From positions 5,189,803-5,253,802 of the forward strand of contig NZ_CP049780.1 in assembly GCF_011193355.1 (NCBI RefSeq): DNA of 64,000 nucleotides, given 5' to 3'. The translations under genes were made by a program, and so were the position numbers. Positions 1 through 8,943 of the stretch are shown here, one piece after another. Below the pieces are notes generated by a model. It saw nothing but the letters and a program-made list of their open reading frames with translations, had not been told where the DNA came from and made no database searches. Within the stretch, counting starts at the first letter, position 1; every line of letters begins with the position of its first letter. The stretch comes from Streptomyces sp. JB150 (GTDB lineage Bacteria > Actinomycetota > Actinomycetes > Streptomycetales > Streptomycetaceae).

Positions 1-85
1 CCCACAGCAGCACCCCGCCGAGCAGCCCGGCGAGGGCGACGTACGCGTCGAAGCGGTGCGGGCGGGGGAGTCGCGCGGCGGCCAT
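1..85 (-). CDS. N-terminal fragment of a membrane protein
   Basis: Only the first 28 codons lie in the window; the gene runs leftward off the edge. The ATG at 85 is preceded by a GGATGGGA stretch that can serve as ribosome binding site. The visible peptide has a short basic start (AAARLPRPHR) and then a hydrophobic run (YVALAGLLGGVLLW), which looks like a first transmembrane helix. A sensor kinase or other integral membrane protein would fit, but nothing catalytic is visible and no function is assigned. Confidence 0.5.
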   Translation of the reverse strand, partial: MAAARLPRPHRFDAYVALAGLLGGVLLW

Positions 86-237
86 GGTCCCATCCAACAC
101 GGCCCCGGCCGCGCTCGCCTGATCCCCGGGAAGGGTCCCCGACTGCATCTTTCGATGTACCGCGAGTTCGTCACCGCCGACGACGAACGGCGCCGCTTTC
201 GCCGGGAGCCTGGAAGGGTGACCGAAGGGAGCACGTC

Positions 238-822
238 GTGATCGTCGCGTTGATCATCGCCTGTGAGGTCGGCTTCTGGGTGCTGCTCGCGCTCGGCCTC
301 GCCGTCCGCTACCTGCTGAAGTGGCGCCGCACCAGCGTGGTGCTGCTGCTGTGCGAGCCGGTCCTGGAGCTGGTGCTGTTCACGGCGACGGCCATCGACC
401 TGAAGAACGGCGCCGAACCGGGCTGGGAGCACGGGCTGGCGGCGCTGTACATCGGCTACACGGTGGCCTACGGCCACTACACCATCCGCTGGCTGGACGG
501 CCACGCCGCGCACCGCCTGGGCGGGGCGCCGAAACCGGCCGGCGCCCCCCGCTACGGCCTGCCCCGCGCCCGCCACGAGGCCGGGCTGTGGCTGCGCACG
601 CTGCTCGCCGCGGCCGTCGCGTGCGGGCTGCTCCAGGGCGCCGTCTGGTACGTCGGCGACGACGGCGACATCTCGTCCCTGCGCTCCTTCCAGTGGGCCG
701 CCCTGCGCGCCGCCGGCATCCACGGGCTGGTCGCGCTGGCCTACTTCGTCTGGCCGAAGAAGGCTCCCGCCGGGGCGGGGGAGGAGAGCGGGCAGGCGCT
801 CACCAAGGAGCGGATCCGCTGA
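238..822 (+). CDS. Small integral membrane protein, unknown function
   Basis: This is a 194-residue protein with about four to five hydrophobic segments: residues 2-25, 33-52, about 64-82, about 122-140 and about 158-175. It has a basic loop after the first helix (KWRRT) and a charged, Lys/Glu-rich cytoplasmic tail. The start is GTG at 238 with GAAGGGA seven bases upstream. No motif was recognised. It is convergent with the cobalamin adenosyltransferase gene 48 bases downstream. It resembles the small conserved membrane proteins common in Streptomyces. Confidence 0.75.
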   Translation: MIVALIIACEVGFWVLLALGLAVRYLLKWRRTSVVLLLCEPVLELVLFTATAIDLKNGAEPGWEHGLAALYIGYTVAYGHYTIRWLDGHAAHRLGGAPKPAGAPRYGLPRARHEAGLWLRTLLAAAVACGLLQGAVWYVGDDGDISSLRSFQWAALRAAGIHGLVALAYFVWPKKAPAGAGEESGQALTKERIR

Positions 823-870
823 CGCGCGAGGCGCCTCGGGAGCCGCTCTCCCGGTCCGGCGGGAGATGGG

Positions 871-1443
871 CTAGCGCTCGCCGCCGGGCACCCACAGCAC
901 GTCCCCGACGTCCTTGTTGGCGGTGCGGGCGAGGATGAACAGCAGGTCGGACAGACGGTTGAGGTAGGTCGCGGTGAGCGGGTTCATCGTCTCGCCGTGC
1001 ACCTCCAGCGCGGCCCAGGTGGAGCGCTCCGCCCGGCGGACGACCGTGCAGGCCTGGTGGAGGAGGGCCGCGCCCGGGGTGCCGCCGGGGAGGATGAAGG
1101 AGCGCAGCTTCTCCAGCCGCTCGTTGAAGCGGTCGCAGTCCGCCTCCAGCCGGTCGATGTAGAACTGCTCGACCCGCAGCGGCGGGTACGCCGGGTTCTC
1201 CACGACCGGCGTCGACAGGTCCGCGCCCACGTCGAACAGGTCGTTCTGCACGCGGGTGAGGACCTTGGCGATCTCCTCCTCCAGGTTCCCCAGCGCGAGG
1301 GCCGTGCCGATCACCGCGTTGGCCTCGTTGGCGTCGGCGTACGCCGCGATGCGCAGGTCGGTCTTGGCGACCCGGCTCATGTCGCCGAGGGCGGTGGTGC
1401 CCTGGTCGCCGGTCCGGGTGTAGATGCGTGTCAGGTTGACCAT
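871..1443 (-). CDS. PduO-type cob(I)alamin adenosyltransferase
   Basis: This enzyme transfers the 5'-deoxyadenosyl group of ATP to cob(I)alamin, making the coenzyme B12 needed by mutases such as IcmA further along this window. The 190-residue protein shows the N-terminal ATP-binding signature TRTGDQGTTALGD (residues 9-21), the RRAERS motif of the active-site helix, and the C-terminal LNRLSDLLFILAR helix typical of PduO/MMAB enzymes. No Shine-Dalgarno sequence precedes the ATG at 1443, but a TACGCT -10-like box on the minus strand (1455-1450) ends six bases before it, so the transcript may be leaderless. It lies 19 bases downstream of the ABC permease on the same strand. Confidence 0.93.
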   Translation of the reverse strand: MVNLTRIYTRTGDQGTTALGDMSRVAKTDLRIAAYADANEANAVIGTALALGNLEEEIAKVLTRVQNDLFDVGADLSTPVVENPAYPPLRVEQFYIDRLEADCDRFNERLEKLRSFILPGGTPGAALLHQACTVVRRAERSTWAALEVHGETMNPLTATYLNRLSDLLFILARTANKDVGDVLWVPGGER

Positions 1444-1462
1444 GCGGCCAGCGTAGTGACGC

Positions 1463-2212
1463 CTACGCCCCCTCGGTACGGAAGACCCGTGTGCCCACCG
1501 TCACGGAGAGCGCGGTCATGGCGACGGCCACCAGCACGCCGTACAGCATGTGCGCGGTCGCGTACCGCCCGGCGTAGGCGTCGCGCATCGCGTCCACGAG
1601 ATAGCGGAACGGCACGCAGTGCGACAGCGCGTCCAGCCAGGCCGGGCCGAGGCTGATCGGCAGCATCAGGCCGGACAGCAGCATCGAGGGCATGCTGACG
1701 GCGTTGACCAGCGGCCCGAACTCCTGCGGGCTGCGCACTTTCATGCCCAGCGCGTACGACAGCGAGGCGAGCGACACGGACAGCAGGGCGACGAAGGCGA
1801 AGCCGATCAGCACCCCGGCGAGCGGGGCCCGCAGACCCATGACCAGGGCGGCCAGCACCAGCAGCACCGCCTGGAACAGGAACACGGCGGTGTCCCGCAG
1901 TACCCGGCCCAGCAGCAGCGCGAGCCGGCTGACCGGGGTGACGCGCATCCGCTCGACGACGCCCTGGCCGTTCTCCACGATGATCATGAAGCCGGCGAAG
2001 AGCGCGCCGAACAGGCCGAGTTGGAGCAGCAGTCCGGGGACCAGCACCTGCCAGGAGCTGCCGTCCCCGCCGAGCGGCAGACCGGTCAGCAGCGGACCGA
2101 AGAAGAGCAGGTAGAGCAGCGGCATCAGCACGCCGAAGAACAGGGCGAAGGGGGAGCGCAGGGTCTGGCGGGCGTACCGCCCGAAGATCAGCGCGGTGTC
2201 GTGGAACAGCAT
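1463..2212 (-). CDS. ABC-2 type exporter permease (DrrB-like)
   Basis: A 249-residue membrane protein with six predicted hydrophobic segments and the ABC-2 pattern: a basic N-terminal region (YARQTLRSP), a first helix with LFFGVLMPLLYLLFF, and a central MRVTPVSRLALLLGR amphipathic segment. It would pair with the ATP-binding protein encoded ten bases upstream (2223-3005) to form a drug or lipid efflux pump. The pair is divergent from a TetR gene, the usual arrangement for an inducible DrrAB-type resistance pump. The substrate cannot be told from sequence. Confidence 0.9.
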   Translation of the reverse strand: MLFHDTALIFGRYARQTLRSPFALFFGVLMPLLYLLFFGPLLTGLPLGGDGSSWQVLVPGLLLQLGLFGALFAGFMIIVENGQGVVERMRVTPVSRLALLLGRVLRDTAVFLFQAVLLVLAALVMGLRAPLAGVLIGFAFVALLSVSLASLSYALGMKVRSPQEFGPLVNAVSMPSMLLSGLMLPISLGPAWLDALSHCVPFRYLVDAMRDAYAGRYATAHMLYGVLVAVAMTALSVTVGTRVFRTEGA

Positions 2213-2222
2213 CCGGGGGCTC

Positions 2223-3005
2223 CTAGACGGCGACGGGGGCGGTGCCGGCCGGGGCGGCGGGGCGGCCGGTGACGGCGAGGAAGGTGTCCTGCAGGGTGGC
2301 GTCGAGCGAGCCGCCGTACCGCAGCTTCAGGGCGCTCGGCGTGCCCTCGGCCGCCACCACGCCCCGGTCCACGATCACCAGGCGGTCGGAGAGGGCGTCG
2401 GCCTCGTCGAGGTAGTGGGTGGTCAGGAAGACGGTCGTGCCGTGCTCGTCGCGCAGCCGGCGCACCAGGTCCCACAGGGCGGCGCGGCTGCCGGGGTCGA
2501 GGCCGGTGGTCGGTTCGTCGAGGAAGAGCACCCGGGGGCGGTGGGTCAGTGCCATCGCGATGTCCAGGCGGCGGCGCTGGCCGCCGGAGAGGGCGGCGGC
2601 CTTGCGGTCCAGCAGCTCGGTGAGATCCAGCTCCCGCGCCAGTTCCTCGGCGCGTTCCCGGGCCTGAGCCTTGGTCAGCCGGTACAGCCGCCCCTGGGTG
2701 ACCAGCTCCTCGCGCACCGGGAGCTGCGCGTCGACCCCGCCCGACTGGGCGACGTATCCGCACGCCCGGCGCACTCCTTCGGGGTCGGTGGCCAGGTCGT
2801 GGCCCGCGACGGTGGCCGTGCCGCCGGTCGGCTTCAGCAGGGTGGTCAGCATTCGCAGGGTGGTGGTCTTGCCCGCCCCGTTCGGGCCGAGGAAGCCGAG
2901 GATCTCGCCCTGCCGGACGGTGAGGTCGATGCCGCGCACGGCGTGCACGGGGCCGCGTTCCGCCGGGAAGGTGCGGGCCAGCCCGGCCGCGCTGATGATG
3001 TCCAT
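2223..3005 (-). CDS. ABC exporter ATP-binding protein (DrrA-like)
   Basis: A 260-residue ATPase subunit. It has Walker A GPNGAGKTT (about residues 39-47), signature LSGGQRRRLDIAMAL, Walker B RVLFLDEPTTGLD and the H-loop TTHYLDEAD. The regulatory C-terminal segment seen in daunorubicin-resistance DrrA proteins is present in short form. It is the first gene of a two-gene operon with the permease at 1463-2212. The start ATG at 3005 lies only 22 bases from a dyad (3027-3057) in the divergent promoter region shared with the TetR gene, so repression by that TetR is likely. Confidence 0.93.
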   Translation of the reverse strand: MDIISAAGLARTFPAERGPVHAVRGIDLTVRQGEILGFLGPNGAGKTTTLRMLTTLLKPTGGTATVAGHDLATDPEGVRRACGYVAQSGGVDAQLPVREELVTQGRLYRLTKAQARERAEELARELDLTELLDRKAAALSGGQRRRLDIAMALTHRPRVLFLDEPTTGLDPGSRAALWDLVRRLRDEHGTTVFLTTHYLDEADALSDRLVIVDRGVVAAEGTPSALKLRYGGSLDATLQDTFLAVTGRPAAPAGTAPVAV

Positions 3006-3026
3006 GGCCCCAGAAAAACAGAGACG

Positions 3027-3057
3027 CTGAAATTTTGCAATGACTCCAAGTTTCCAG
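3027..3057. promoter_or_regulatory. Imperfect palindrome, candidate TetR operator
   Basis: Two 15-base half-sites, CTGAAATTTTGCAAT and ACTCCAAGTTTCCAG, flank a single G. Eleven of 15 positions are complementary. This is an AT-rich island in a region of about 70% G+C, placed between the divergent ABC exporter operon and the tetR gene. Size and position match an operator for the adjacent TetR protein. The assignment is inference from position and symmetry. Confidence 0.55.
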
Positions 3058-3088
3058 CGGCACCAAGGAAGGCCGGTAGCATGCGGGC

Positions 3089-3730
3089 ATGGCCGAGGGA
3101 CTCAGGGAGCGCAAGAAGCGGCAGACCCGGCAGTACATCTCCGATGTCGCCACGGGCCTGTTCATCGAACGGGGTTTCGACGCCGTCACGGTCGCGGAGA
3201 TCGCCGACGCCGCGAACGTCTCCGTCAACACCGTCTACAACTACTTCCCGGCCAAGGAGGACCTCTTCCTCGACCGCTCCAAGGGCGTAGTGGACCGGCT
3301 CTCGCGCTGGGTGCGCGGCCGGGGCGACGGGGAGTCCGCCGCCCGGGCCGTCCTGCGCGAACTGCGCGAGGAGGTCGAGGCGGTCTCGCCCCGGATGGGA
3401 CTCATGGACGGCTATGCCCGGTTCATGACGGTGATTCACGACTCGCCCGCGCTGCGCTCCCGGCTCTGGGCGATCGGCCAGGAGGTCGTCGACAACCTGG
3501 AGCGCACCCTGCGCGAGGAGACCGGCGCCGACGCCGACGACCCCCTGCCCACCCTCGTCGCCGGTCAGGTCAACTGGCTGCACCAGACCGTGATGGCGGA
3601 CATCGGCCGCCGCATGATGGCCGGCGGCAGACCCGCCGAGGTGTCACGCGAGGTGCTGCTGCTGCTCGACGAGATGGAGGAGCTGTTGAGCGAGAAGGTG
3701 CTCAACTACGCCGTACGAGGCGCCGCGTGA
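3089..3730 (+). CDS. TetR family regulator of the adjacent exporter
   Basis: A 213-residue protein with an N-terminal TetR helix-turn-helix (VTVAEIADAANVSVNTVYNYF, split across residues about 31-51) and a variable all-helical ligand-binding domain. The ATG at 3089 is forced because an in-frame TAG lies at 3077. AAGGAAGG is about 16 bases upstream, longer than ideal spacing, so expression may be weak. It is divergent from the DrrAB-like exporter and probably represses both that operon and itself. The ligand is unknown but is likely a pump substrate. Confidence 0.92.
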   Translation: MAEGLRERKKRQTRQYISDVATGLFIERGFDAVTVAEIADAANVSVNTVYNYFPAKEDLFLDRSKGVVDRLSRWVRGRGDGESAARAVLRELREEVEAVSPRMGLMDGYARFMTVIHDSPALRSRLWAIGQEVVDNLERTLREETGADADDPLPTLVAGQVNWLHQTVMADIGRRMMAGGRPAEVSREVLLLLDEMEELLSEKVLNYAVRGAA

Positions 3731-3856
3731 CCCCTGCCGGTGTGATGTCCGTCATCTGAGACGTGACGCGCGTTACTTACCGGTCACACAGCCCCTCACG
3801 AGCGCTAGTGTCCGCCCGAGAGGAACAAGGACAGCGCGTATCAGGGGAGTCGCACA

Positions 3857-4705
3857 GTGGCACGGAAGCTCGCCGTCATCGGGGCCGGTCTCATGGGATC
3901 CGGCATCGCCCAGGTCTCCGCCCAGGCGGGCTGGGACGTCGTTCTGCGCGACGTCACCGACGAGGCGCTCAGGCGCGGCACCGACGGCATCAAGGCCTCG
4001 TACGACAAGTTCGTCGCCAAGGGCAAGCTGGAGGCGGACGCCGCCGAGGCCGCCCTCGGCCGGATCACCGCCACCACCGACCTGGACGCCGCCGCCGACG
4101 CGGACGTCGTCGTCGAGGCCGTCTTCGAGAAGCTCGAGGTCAAGCACGAGATCTTCCGTGCCCTCGACAAGCTGGTGAAGGACGAGGCGATCCTCGCCTC
4201 CAACACCTCCGCCATCCCGATCACCAAGATCGCCGCCGTCACCGAGCGGCCCGAACGCGTCGTCGGCACCCACTTCTTCTCGCCGGTGCCGATGATGCAG
4301 CTGTGCGAGCTGGTGCGCGGCCACAAGACCAGCGACGAGACCCTCGCTACCGCGCGGGAGTTCGCCGAGTCCGTCGGCAAGACCTGCATCGTCGTCAACC
4401 GCGACGTGGCCGGCTTCGTCACCACCCGGCTCATCTCGGCCCTCGTCGTCGAGGCCACCAAGCTCTACGAGTCGGGCGTCGCCAGCGCCGAGGACATCGA
4501 CCTGGCCTGCAAGCTGGGCTTCGGCCACGCCATGGGCCCGCTCGCCACCGCGGACCTCACCGGCGTGGACATCCTGCTGCACGCCACCGGCAACATCTAC
4601 ACCGAGACCCAGGACGAGAAGTTCGCCCCGCCGGAGCTGATGCGCCGGATGGTTGACGCCGGTGACATCGGGCGCAAGAGCGGGCAGGGCTTCTACAAGC
4701 ACTGA
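3857..4705 (+). CDS. 3-hydroxyacyl-CoA (3-hydroxybutyryl-CoA) dehydrogenase
   Basis: NAD(P)-dependent interconversion of acetoacetyl-CoA and 3-hydroxybutyryl-CoA. The 282-residue protein is of the short single-function type. It has a Rossmann GAGLMGSGIAQ (residues 9-19), the NTSAIPITKIA strand, the GTHFFSPVPMMQLCELV segment carrying the catalytic His139-Glu151 pair, and NRDVAGFVTTRL with the conserved Asn. It ends with the family signature RKSGQGFYKH. The GTG start at 3857 has GGGGAG seven bases upstream. It is monocistronic here. It fits the acyl-CoA theme of the window (thiolase at 21.5 kb, IcmA at 33.6 kb) and the ethylmalonyl-CoA or butyrate routes of streptomycetes. Confidence 0.93.
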   Translation: MARKLAVIGAGLMGSGIAQVSAQAGWDVVLRDVTDEALRRGTDGIKASYDKFVAKGKLEADAAEAALGRITATTDLDAAADADVVVEAVFEKLEVKHEIFRALDKLVKDEAILASNTSAIPITKIAAVTERPERVVGTHFFSPVPMMQLCELVRGHKTSDETLATAREFAESVGKTCIVVNRDVAGFVTTRLISALVVEATKLYESGVASAEDIDLACKLGFGHAMGPLATADLTGVDILLHATGNIYTETQDEKFAPPELMRRMVDAGDIGRKSGQGFYKH

Positions 4706-4881
4706 GACGGCAGCCGCCTTAGGAGCATCACACCTAGGGGTGAATTCGGTATCGGTTCGCTTACAAGCAGCAACCGAACCGCCACCGAAGCAGTCAGACG
4801 GTGCAAGCCACCGGCCATGTTCGACGTTGCACGGCCACCGTCATGTCATGGAGCACATCACCGAACGCACGGGGAGCGCAT

Positions 4882-5205
4882 ATGCACATCAGGGGCGACC
4901 ACGCCGAGGTGGTCGTCGAGGGCCGCCTCGACGTCCGCACCGCGGCGGACGCCCGTGCGGCTTTGCACTCGGCCGTCGACGGCGGGGCCGGCGATTTCGT
5001 CCTCGACCTGTCCGCGCTGGACTCCTGGGACGCCACCGGGCTCGGTGTCATCATGGGCGCCCACCGGCGGGCCGGGCGCTGCGGCCGCCGGCTGGTGCTG
5101 CGCGGCGTACCGCCGCAGATGCAGCGCCTGCTGGTGGCCACCCGGCTGCACCGCATCCTGGCCATCGAGGGCGGCATCGGCGTGGAGTCCCTGCCGCGCG
5201 TGTGA
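4882..5205 (+). CDS. STAS domain protein (anti-sigma factor antagonist-like)
   Basis: A 107-residue single-domain protein of the SpoIIAA/RsbV type, which would bind an anti-sigma kinase and free a sigma factor. The core DLSALDSWDATGLGVIMG matches the family phosphorylation loop; the usual DSSG is DATG, so a threonine occupies the phosphorylated position. I chose the ATG at 4882 because GGGGAG sits five bases upstream and the STAS fold begins right after it. An upstream GTG at 4801 would add 27 residues without similarity to the fold. No kinase or phosphatase partner is nearby. Confidence 0.82.
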   Translation: MHIRGDHAEVVVEGRLDVRTAADARAALHSAVDGGAGDFVLDLSALDSWDATGLGVIMGAHRRAGRCGRRLVLRGVPPQMQRLLVATRLHRILAIEGGIGVESLPRV

Positions 5206-5538
5206 GGCGCGGGCATGGGGGCGGCCGGCGCGGGAACACCGGTACGAGTGCCCGGAGACACACCGGCACGAGTCCCCTCGGGCACACCGGTACGGGTACG
5301 GTTTCGGAGCCGGACGTTCCGATCCGGAAACGCACGTCGCGCCCAATCCTCATGAGAGTGTGACGTCTCGGACGGCGCGGTACCCCGGGCTGTCGTGGAT
5401 ACTGGGCAACGGTTTAGGGTTCGGTCGCCCGCTGTCCAGAACCACCCTCGAGCGGGCCCGGACCAGAAGCGACAGCGCGGTGTGCGACACGGCCGGGAGG
5501 GGCTGGACGCACTCGACGCTTTTGGGGGGCTTGAACCT
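5206..5538. repeat. Gene-free spacer with a 24-bp tandem repeat
   Basis: No gene is apparent here. Three copies of a 24-bp unit beginning ACACCGGTACGAG start at 5236, 5260 and 5284, with one or two substitutions per copy. The rest is promoter-like DNA upstream of the large P-loop protein gene. An open frame does extend upstream to GTG at 5395, but that extension has no recognisable protein character. Confidence 0.6.
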
Positions 5539-8124
5539 ATGGACCCGACCACCCGGGGACCCGAGGGCCACGGCCAGGACGACGGCCACGCGCCGCGCCA
5601 GCGCCCGCCCAGGGATCCCCTCACACCGGACTTCGGCCAGCACGCGCCGGCACTCGCCCGCACGGTCCAGCTCGTCTCCGGCGACTTCCTGCTCACCGTC
5701 AACCCGGTCGACGGCAGCGAGATCGAACTCTGCCCGCCGGCCGAGCGCCCCGGCCGGCCCGCCAAGCTGACCGCGGCCGAACGCGCCGAGGTCGCGCGCG
5801 CCGCCCGCCCGCCGGCGCCGCCCGGACCCGCCCTGCCCGAGCCGCCCCTGCTCGGCCGCCAGGAGGAACGCGAACGCCTCGTCCGCCTCCTCGCCCGCGG
5901 CCGCTCGGTCCGCCTCACCGGCCCCGGCGGCTCCGGCCGCAGCCGCCTCCTCGACACCGTCGCCGAGGACTGCGCGGACCTCGCCCCCGACGGCGTGATC
6001 CGCCTCAGCGGCTTCCACCGCACCGCCGGCGAACTGCTCCACGACCTGTTCTACGCCGTCCACAGCGCGCCCCTGCACCGGCCGGAACGGGACGAACTGC
6101 TCGAAGCCGTCCGGCAGATCGGCGCCGTCGTCGTCCTCGACGACATCGAGTTCGGCGGCGCCGCCCTCGACGAGCTGCTGGACGCCACGCCCGAGTGCGC
6201 CTTCCTCATCAGCGCCACCCCCGACGTGCCCGCGCCGTCCGCCGACTCCGCCCTCGAAGAGGTCTTCCTCGGCGGCCTCGACCGCGCCGGCGGCCTGGAA
6301 CTCCTGCGCCACGCCGTCGGCCGCACCCTCACCGAGGACGAGGCCAACTGGGCCGGCGACCTGTGGTTCGAGTCCGAGGGCCTGCCGCTGCGCTTCGTCC
6401 AGGCCGGCGCCCTGCTCCGGCAGCGCGACCGGCTGCGCAACGGCGCCGACGCCTTCGACGAGTTCGGCGTCTTCCAGGAGCCCCCCGCCGACGCCCCCTT
6501 CGATGCCGACGCCCGCGACGAGATACCCCTGCCGTCCCTCGCCGAGGGCGCCGCGCCCGCCGCCCTGCTCGCCTCCCGGCTGAGCGAGTCGGCGCGCGCC
6601 ACCCTGCGGTTCGCCGTCGCCCTCGGCGGCGAGGTCCCGCACCAGGCGCATCTGCCCGCGCTCGTCGGCGACACCCACGCCGACGCCGCCCTCGGCGAAC
6701 TCCTCGGCTGCGCCCTGGTCACCCCGGTCGGCGGCCGCTACCGGCTCGCCGCCGGCGTGCGCACCCAGCTGGAGGCCGCCGGATACGCCGACCACGTCCA
6801 GGAGACCGCCCTCGCCGCCGCCCGGCACTACGCCTGGTGGGCCGGGCACCCCTCGGTCACCCCCGAGCGGGTCTGCGCCGAGTCGGACGCCCTGCTCGCC
6901 GTGCTCGACGTCGTCGTCCCGGTCACCGCCCCGCCCGGCGAGGACGAGGAGAGCCCCGCCGTGCGGCTGGCCCGCACCGCGGCCCCCGCCTTCGCCGCGG
7001 GCCTGCACTGGAGCGCCTGGGAGCGCAGCCTGCGCGCCGGCGCGAAGGCCTCCCGGCTCGCCGGAGAGGTCGCCGAGCAGGCCTACTTCCACCACGAACT
7101 CGGCATCCTCGCGCTGCTGGAGGGCCGCCTCGACCGGGCCCGTGCCGAACTGGAGGCCTCCATCGGCCTGCGCGGCGCCCTCGCCGACAAGCGCGGCACC
7201 GTCGCCGGCCGCCGCGCCCTGGCGCTCGTCGACGACCGCTCGGGCAACACCCCCGGCGTCGGCCCGGTGAGCGCGGCGCCGGTGTTCGGCGCCGGAGCCG
7301 GCGACGAGGTGCCCGCCGCCCGGCACGAGGTACCCGCCGCCCGGCACGAGGAGTCCGCCTCCCCGTCCGGCGGGGTCCCGGCGGCCCCGATGCCGTTCCC
7401 GAAGCTGCCCCGCCCCGCCGACACGCTCGTCACCCACGGCACCGCGGCGGGCGGTACGACGTCCCACAAGGCCCGCGGTGGGCTGCGCGGCCTCGCCCGG
7501 CGCAACCTGGTAGCGGCCGGTGCGGGCGCGCTGCTCGTGGCGGTGCTCGGCACGGTCGTCACGCTCGGCGCCACCTCGAACAACGACGCCGACAGCCCCT
7601 CCGGCCAGGTCGGCGTCAACCCGTCGGCCAGCCAGGGCGCCGGCGACGACAGCCTGGGCGCGGACGAGGCGGACCGCGACGGCGACGGCGCCCCGGACAC
7701 CGGCAGCGCGACCAGCCGCCCGACCGACCCGGGCCCCGACGGCACCCTGGGCACCTCCGACGACCCGACCCCGACGGACGCGGCGACCGGTTCGCAGTCA
7801 GGGGAGCCGTCGGACGACCCGAGCGGCACGGATCCCGGTGACGACCCCTCCGCTTCGACGTCCAAGCCGCCGTCGTCGACGACGAAGCCGCCCACGACGA
7901 CCAGGCCGCCGACCGAGACGACCAAGCCGCCGACGGAGACCTCGAAGCCGCCCACCGAGACTTCCCAGCCTCCGACCGAGACGTCTGAGCCGCCGACGGA
8001 TCCCACCGACACCGCACCGCCCACCTCGAACTCCGCGAGCGCTCCCACGGAGTCCACCAGCTCCGCCGGCGCACCGCAGAGCAGCGACGCGGCCACGCCC
8101 AGCAGCGCCGAGTCGGTCATCTGA
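5539..8124 (+). CDS. Membrane-anchored P-loop (STAND-like) protein with Thr/Pro-rich extracellular stalk
   Basis: An 861-residue protein. The N-terminus is low-complexity. A P-loop-like GPGGSGRSRLL lies at about residues 128-138, where the Walker lysine is replaced by arginine. It is followed by VVVLDDIEF (Walker B-like), a helical winged-helix/TPR-like region to about residue 560, one transmembrane helix encoded at about 7507-7575, and an Asp-rich and Thr/Pro/Ser-rich tail with PPTETSK/Q/E repeats. Topology is therefore cytoplasmic ATPase-like part, one helix, extracellular stalk. ATG 5539 has GGGGGG nine bases upstream. A hairpin terminator follows. The function is unknown; it may be a membrane signalling or scaffold protein. 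The BTAD/AfsR-like DNA-binding part is absent. Confidence 0.8.
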   Translation: MDPTTRGPEGHGQDDGHAPRQRPPRDPLTPDFGQHAPALARTVQLVSGDFLLTVNPVDGSEIELCPPAERPGRPAKLTAAERAEVARAARPPAPPGPALPEPPLLGRQEERERLVRLLARGRSVRLTGPGGSGRSRLLDTVAEDCADLAPDGVIRLSGFHRTAGELLHDLFYAVHSAPLHRPERDELLEAVRQIGAVVVLDDIEFGGAALDELLDATPECAFLISATPDVPAPSADSALEEVFLGGLDRAGGLELLRHAVGRTLTEDEANWAGDLWFESEGLPLRFVQAGALLRQRDRLRNGADAFDEFGVFQEPPADAPFDADARDEIPLPSLAEGAAPAALLASRLSESARATLRFAVALGGEVPHQAHLPALVGDTHADAALGELLGCALVTPVGGRYRLAAGVRTQLEAAGYADHVQETALAAARHYAWWAGHPSVTPERVCAESDALLAVLDVVVPVTAPPGEDEESPAVRLARTAAPAFAAGLHWSAWERSLRAGAKASRLAGEVAEQAYFHHELGILALLEGRLDRARAELEASIGLRGALADKRGTVAGRRALALVDDRSGNTPGVGPVSAAPVFGAGAGDEVPAARHEVPAARHEESASPSGGVPAAPMPFPKLPRPADTLVTHGTAAGGTTSHKARGGLRGLARRNLVAAGAGALLVAVLGTVVTLGATSNNDADSPSGQVGVNPSASQGAGDDSLGADEADRDGDGAPDTGSATSRPTDPGPDGTLGTSDDPTPTDAATGSQSGEPSDDPSGTDPGDDPSASTSKPPSSTTKPPTTTRPPTETTKPPTETSKPPTETSQPPTETSEPPTDPTDTAPPTSNSASAPTESTSSAGAPQSSDAATPSSAESVI

Positions 8125-8144
8125 GGCCTGGGACGGCACGAAAG

Positions 8145-8176
8145 AGGCCGGGTCCCTTCTCCGGGACCCGGCCTTT
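8145..8176 (+). terminator. Rho-independent-type hairpin terminator
   Basis: GGCCGGGTCCC (8146-8156) pairs perfectly with GGGACCCGGCC (8163-8173) around a six-base loop and is followed by TTT. It lies 21 bases after the stop of the P-loop membrane protein. The A-rich side on the left could also end the convergent nucS transcript. Confidence 0.85.
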
Positions 8177-8214
8177 GCCTGCCATGGCAGTCACGCTCGC
8201 CACGACAGTGACGC

Positions 8215-8886
8215 TCAGAACAGCCGCAGCTTGTCGTCCTCGATGCCGCGCAGCGCGTCGTAGTCCAGCACGTGGCAGCCGATGCCGCGGTCCGTGGCGA
8301 GGACGCGGGCCTGCGGCTTGATCTCCTGCGCGGCGAAGATGCCGCGCACCGGCGCCAGATGGGGATCGCGGTTCAACAGCTCCAGATAGCGGGTCAGTTG
8401 CTCGACGCCGTCGATCTCGCCGCGCCGCTTGATCTCCACCGCGACGGTCCGGCCCTCCGCGTCCCGGCAGAGGATGTCGACGGGACCGATGGCCGTCATG
8501 TACTCGCGGCGGATCAGGGTGTAGCCCTCGCCGAGCGTCTCGATGCGGTCGGCGAGCAGTTCCTGGAGGTGTGCTTCCACGCCGTCCTTGATCAGGCCGG
8601 GGTCGACGCCGAGTTCGTGCGTCGAGTCGTGGAGGACCTCCTCCATAGTGATGATCAGCTTCTCGCCCGCTTTGTTGGTGACGGTCCACACGCCCTCGTC
8701 CTCGCCGCTGCCCTCCTTCAGGGTGCAGGGCGGCGACATCCAGTTGAGGGGCTTGTACGCCCGGTCGTCCGCGTGGATGGAGACGCTGCCGTCCGCCTTC
8801 ACCAGGATCAGACGGGGTGCCGAGGGGAGATGGGCGGTGAGCCGGCCGGCGTAGTCGACCGAGCATCGGGCAATGACGAGACGCAT
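8215..8886 (-). CDS. nucS: NucS mismatch-specific endonuclease
   Basis: NucS/EndoMS is the non-canonical mismatch repair endonuclease of actinobacteria and archaea; it cuts both strands at G/T, G/G and T/T mismatches. The 223-residue protein begins [16 protein letters not shown], the conserved family start. An upstream in-frame extension to 9003 is not protein-like. The C-terminal RecB-like nuclease core is visible: Asp137 in GPVDILC and Glu151/Lys153 in VAVEIKRRG. The last residues, DDKLRLF, match the C-terminal motif through which NucS contacts the sliding clamp. It is divergent from the SCO5389-family gene. Confidence 0.95.
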   Translation of the reverse strand: MRLVIARCSVDYAGRLTAHLPSAPRLILVKADGSVSIHADDRAYKPLNWMSPPCTLKEGSGEDEGVWTVTNKAGEKLIITMEEVLHDSTHELGVDPGLIKDGVEAHLQELLADRIETLGEGYTLIRREYMTAIGPVDILCRDAEGRTVAVEIKRRGEIDGVEQLTRYLELLNRDPHLAPVRGIFAAQEIKPQARVLATDRGIGCHVLDYDALRGIEDDKLRLF

Positions 8887-8943
8887 GGTCGGCAACGCTA
8901 CTCGACAGCCCGGGGCGCACGCGATTCGCGTCCTGTTTATCCA

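Noticed and set aside
5395..5538. N-terminal extension of the P-loop membrane protein to GTG 5395
   Set aside because: The 48 added residues look like translated promoter DNA, and ATG 5539 has a purine-rich site upstream.
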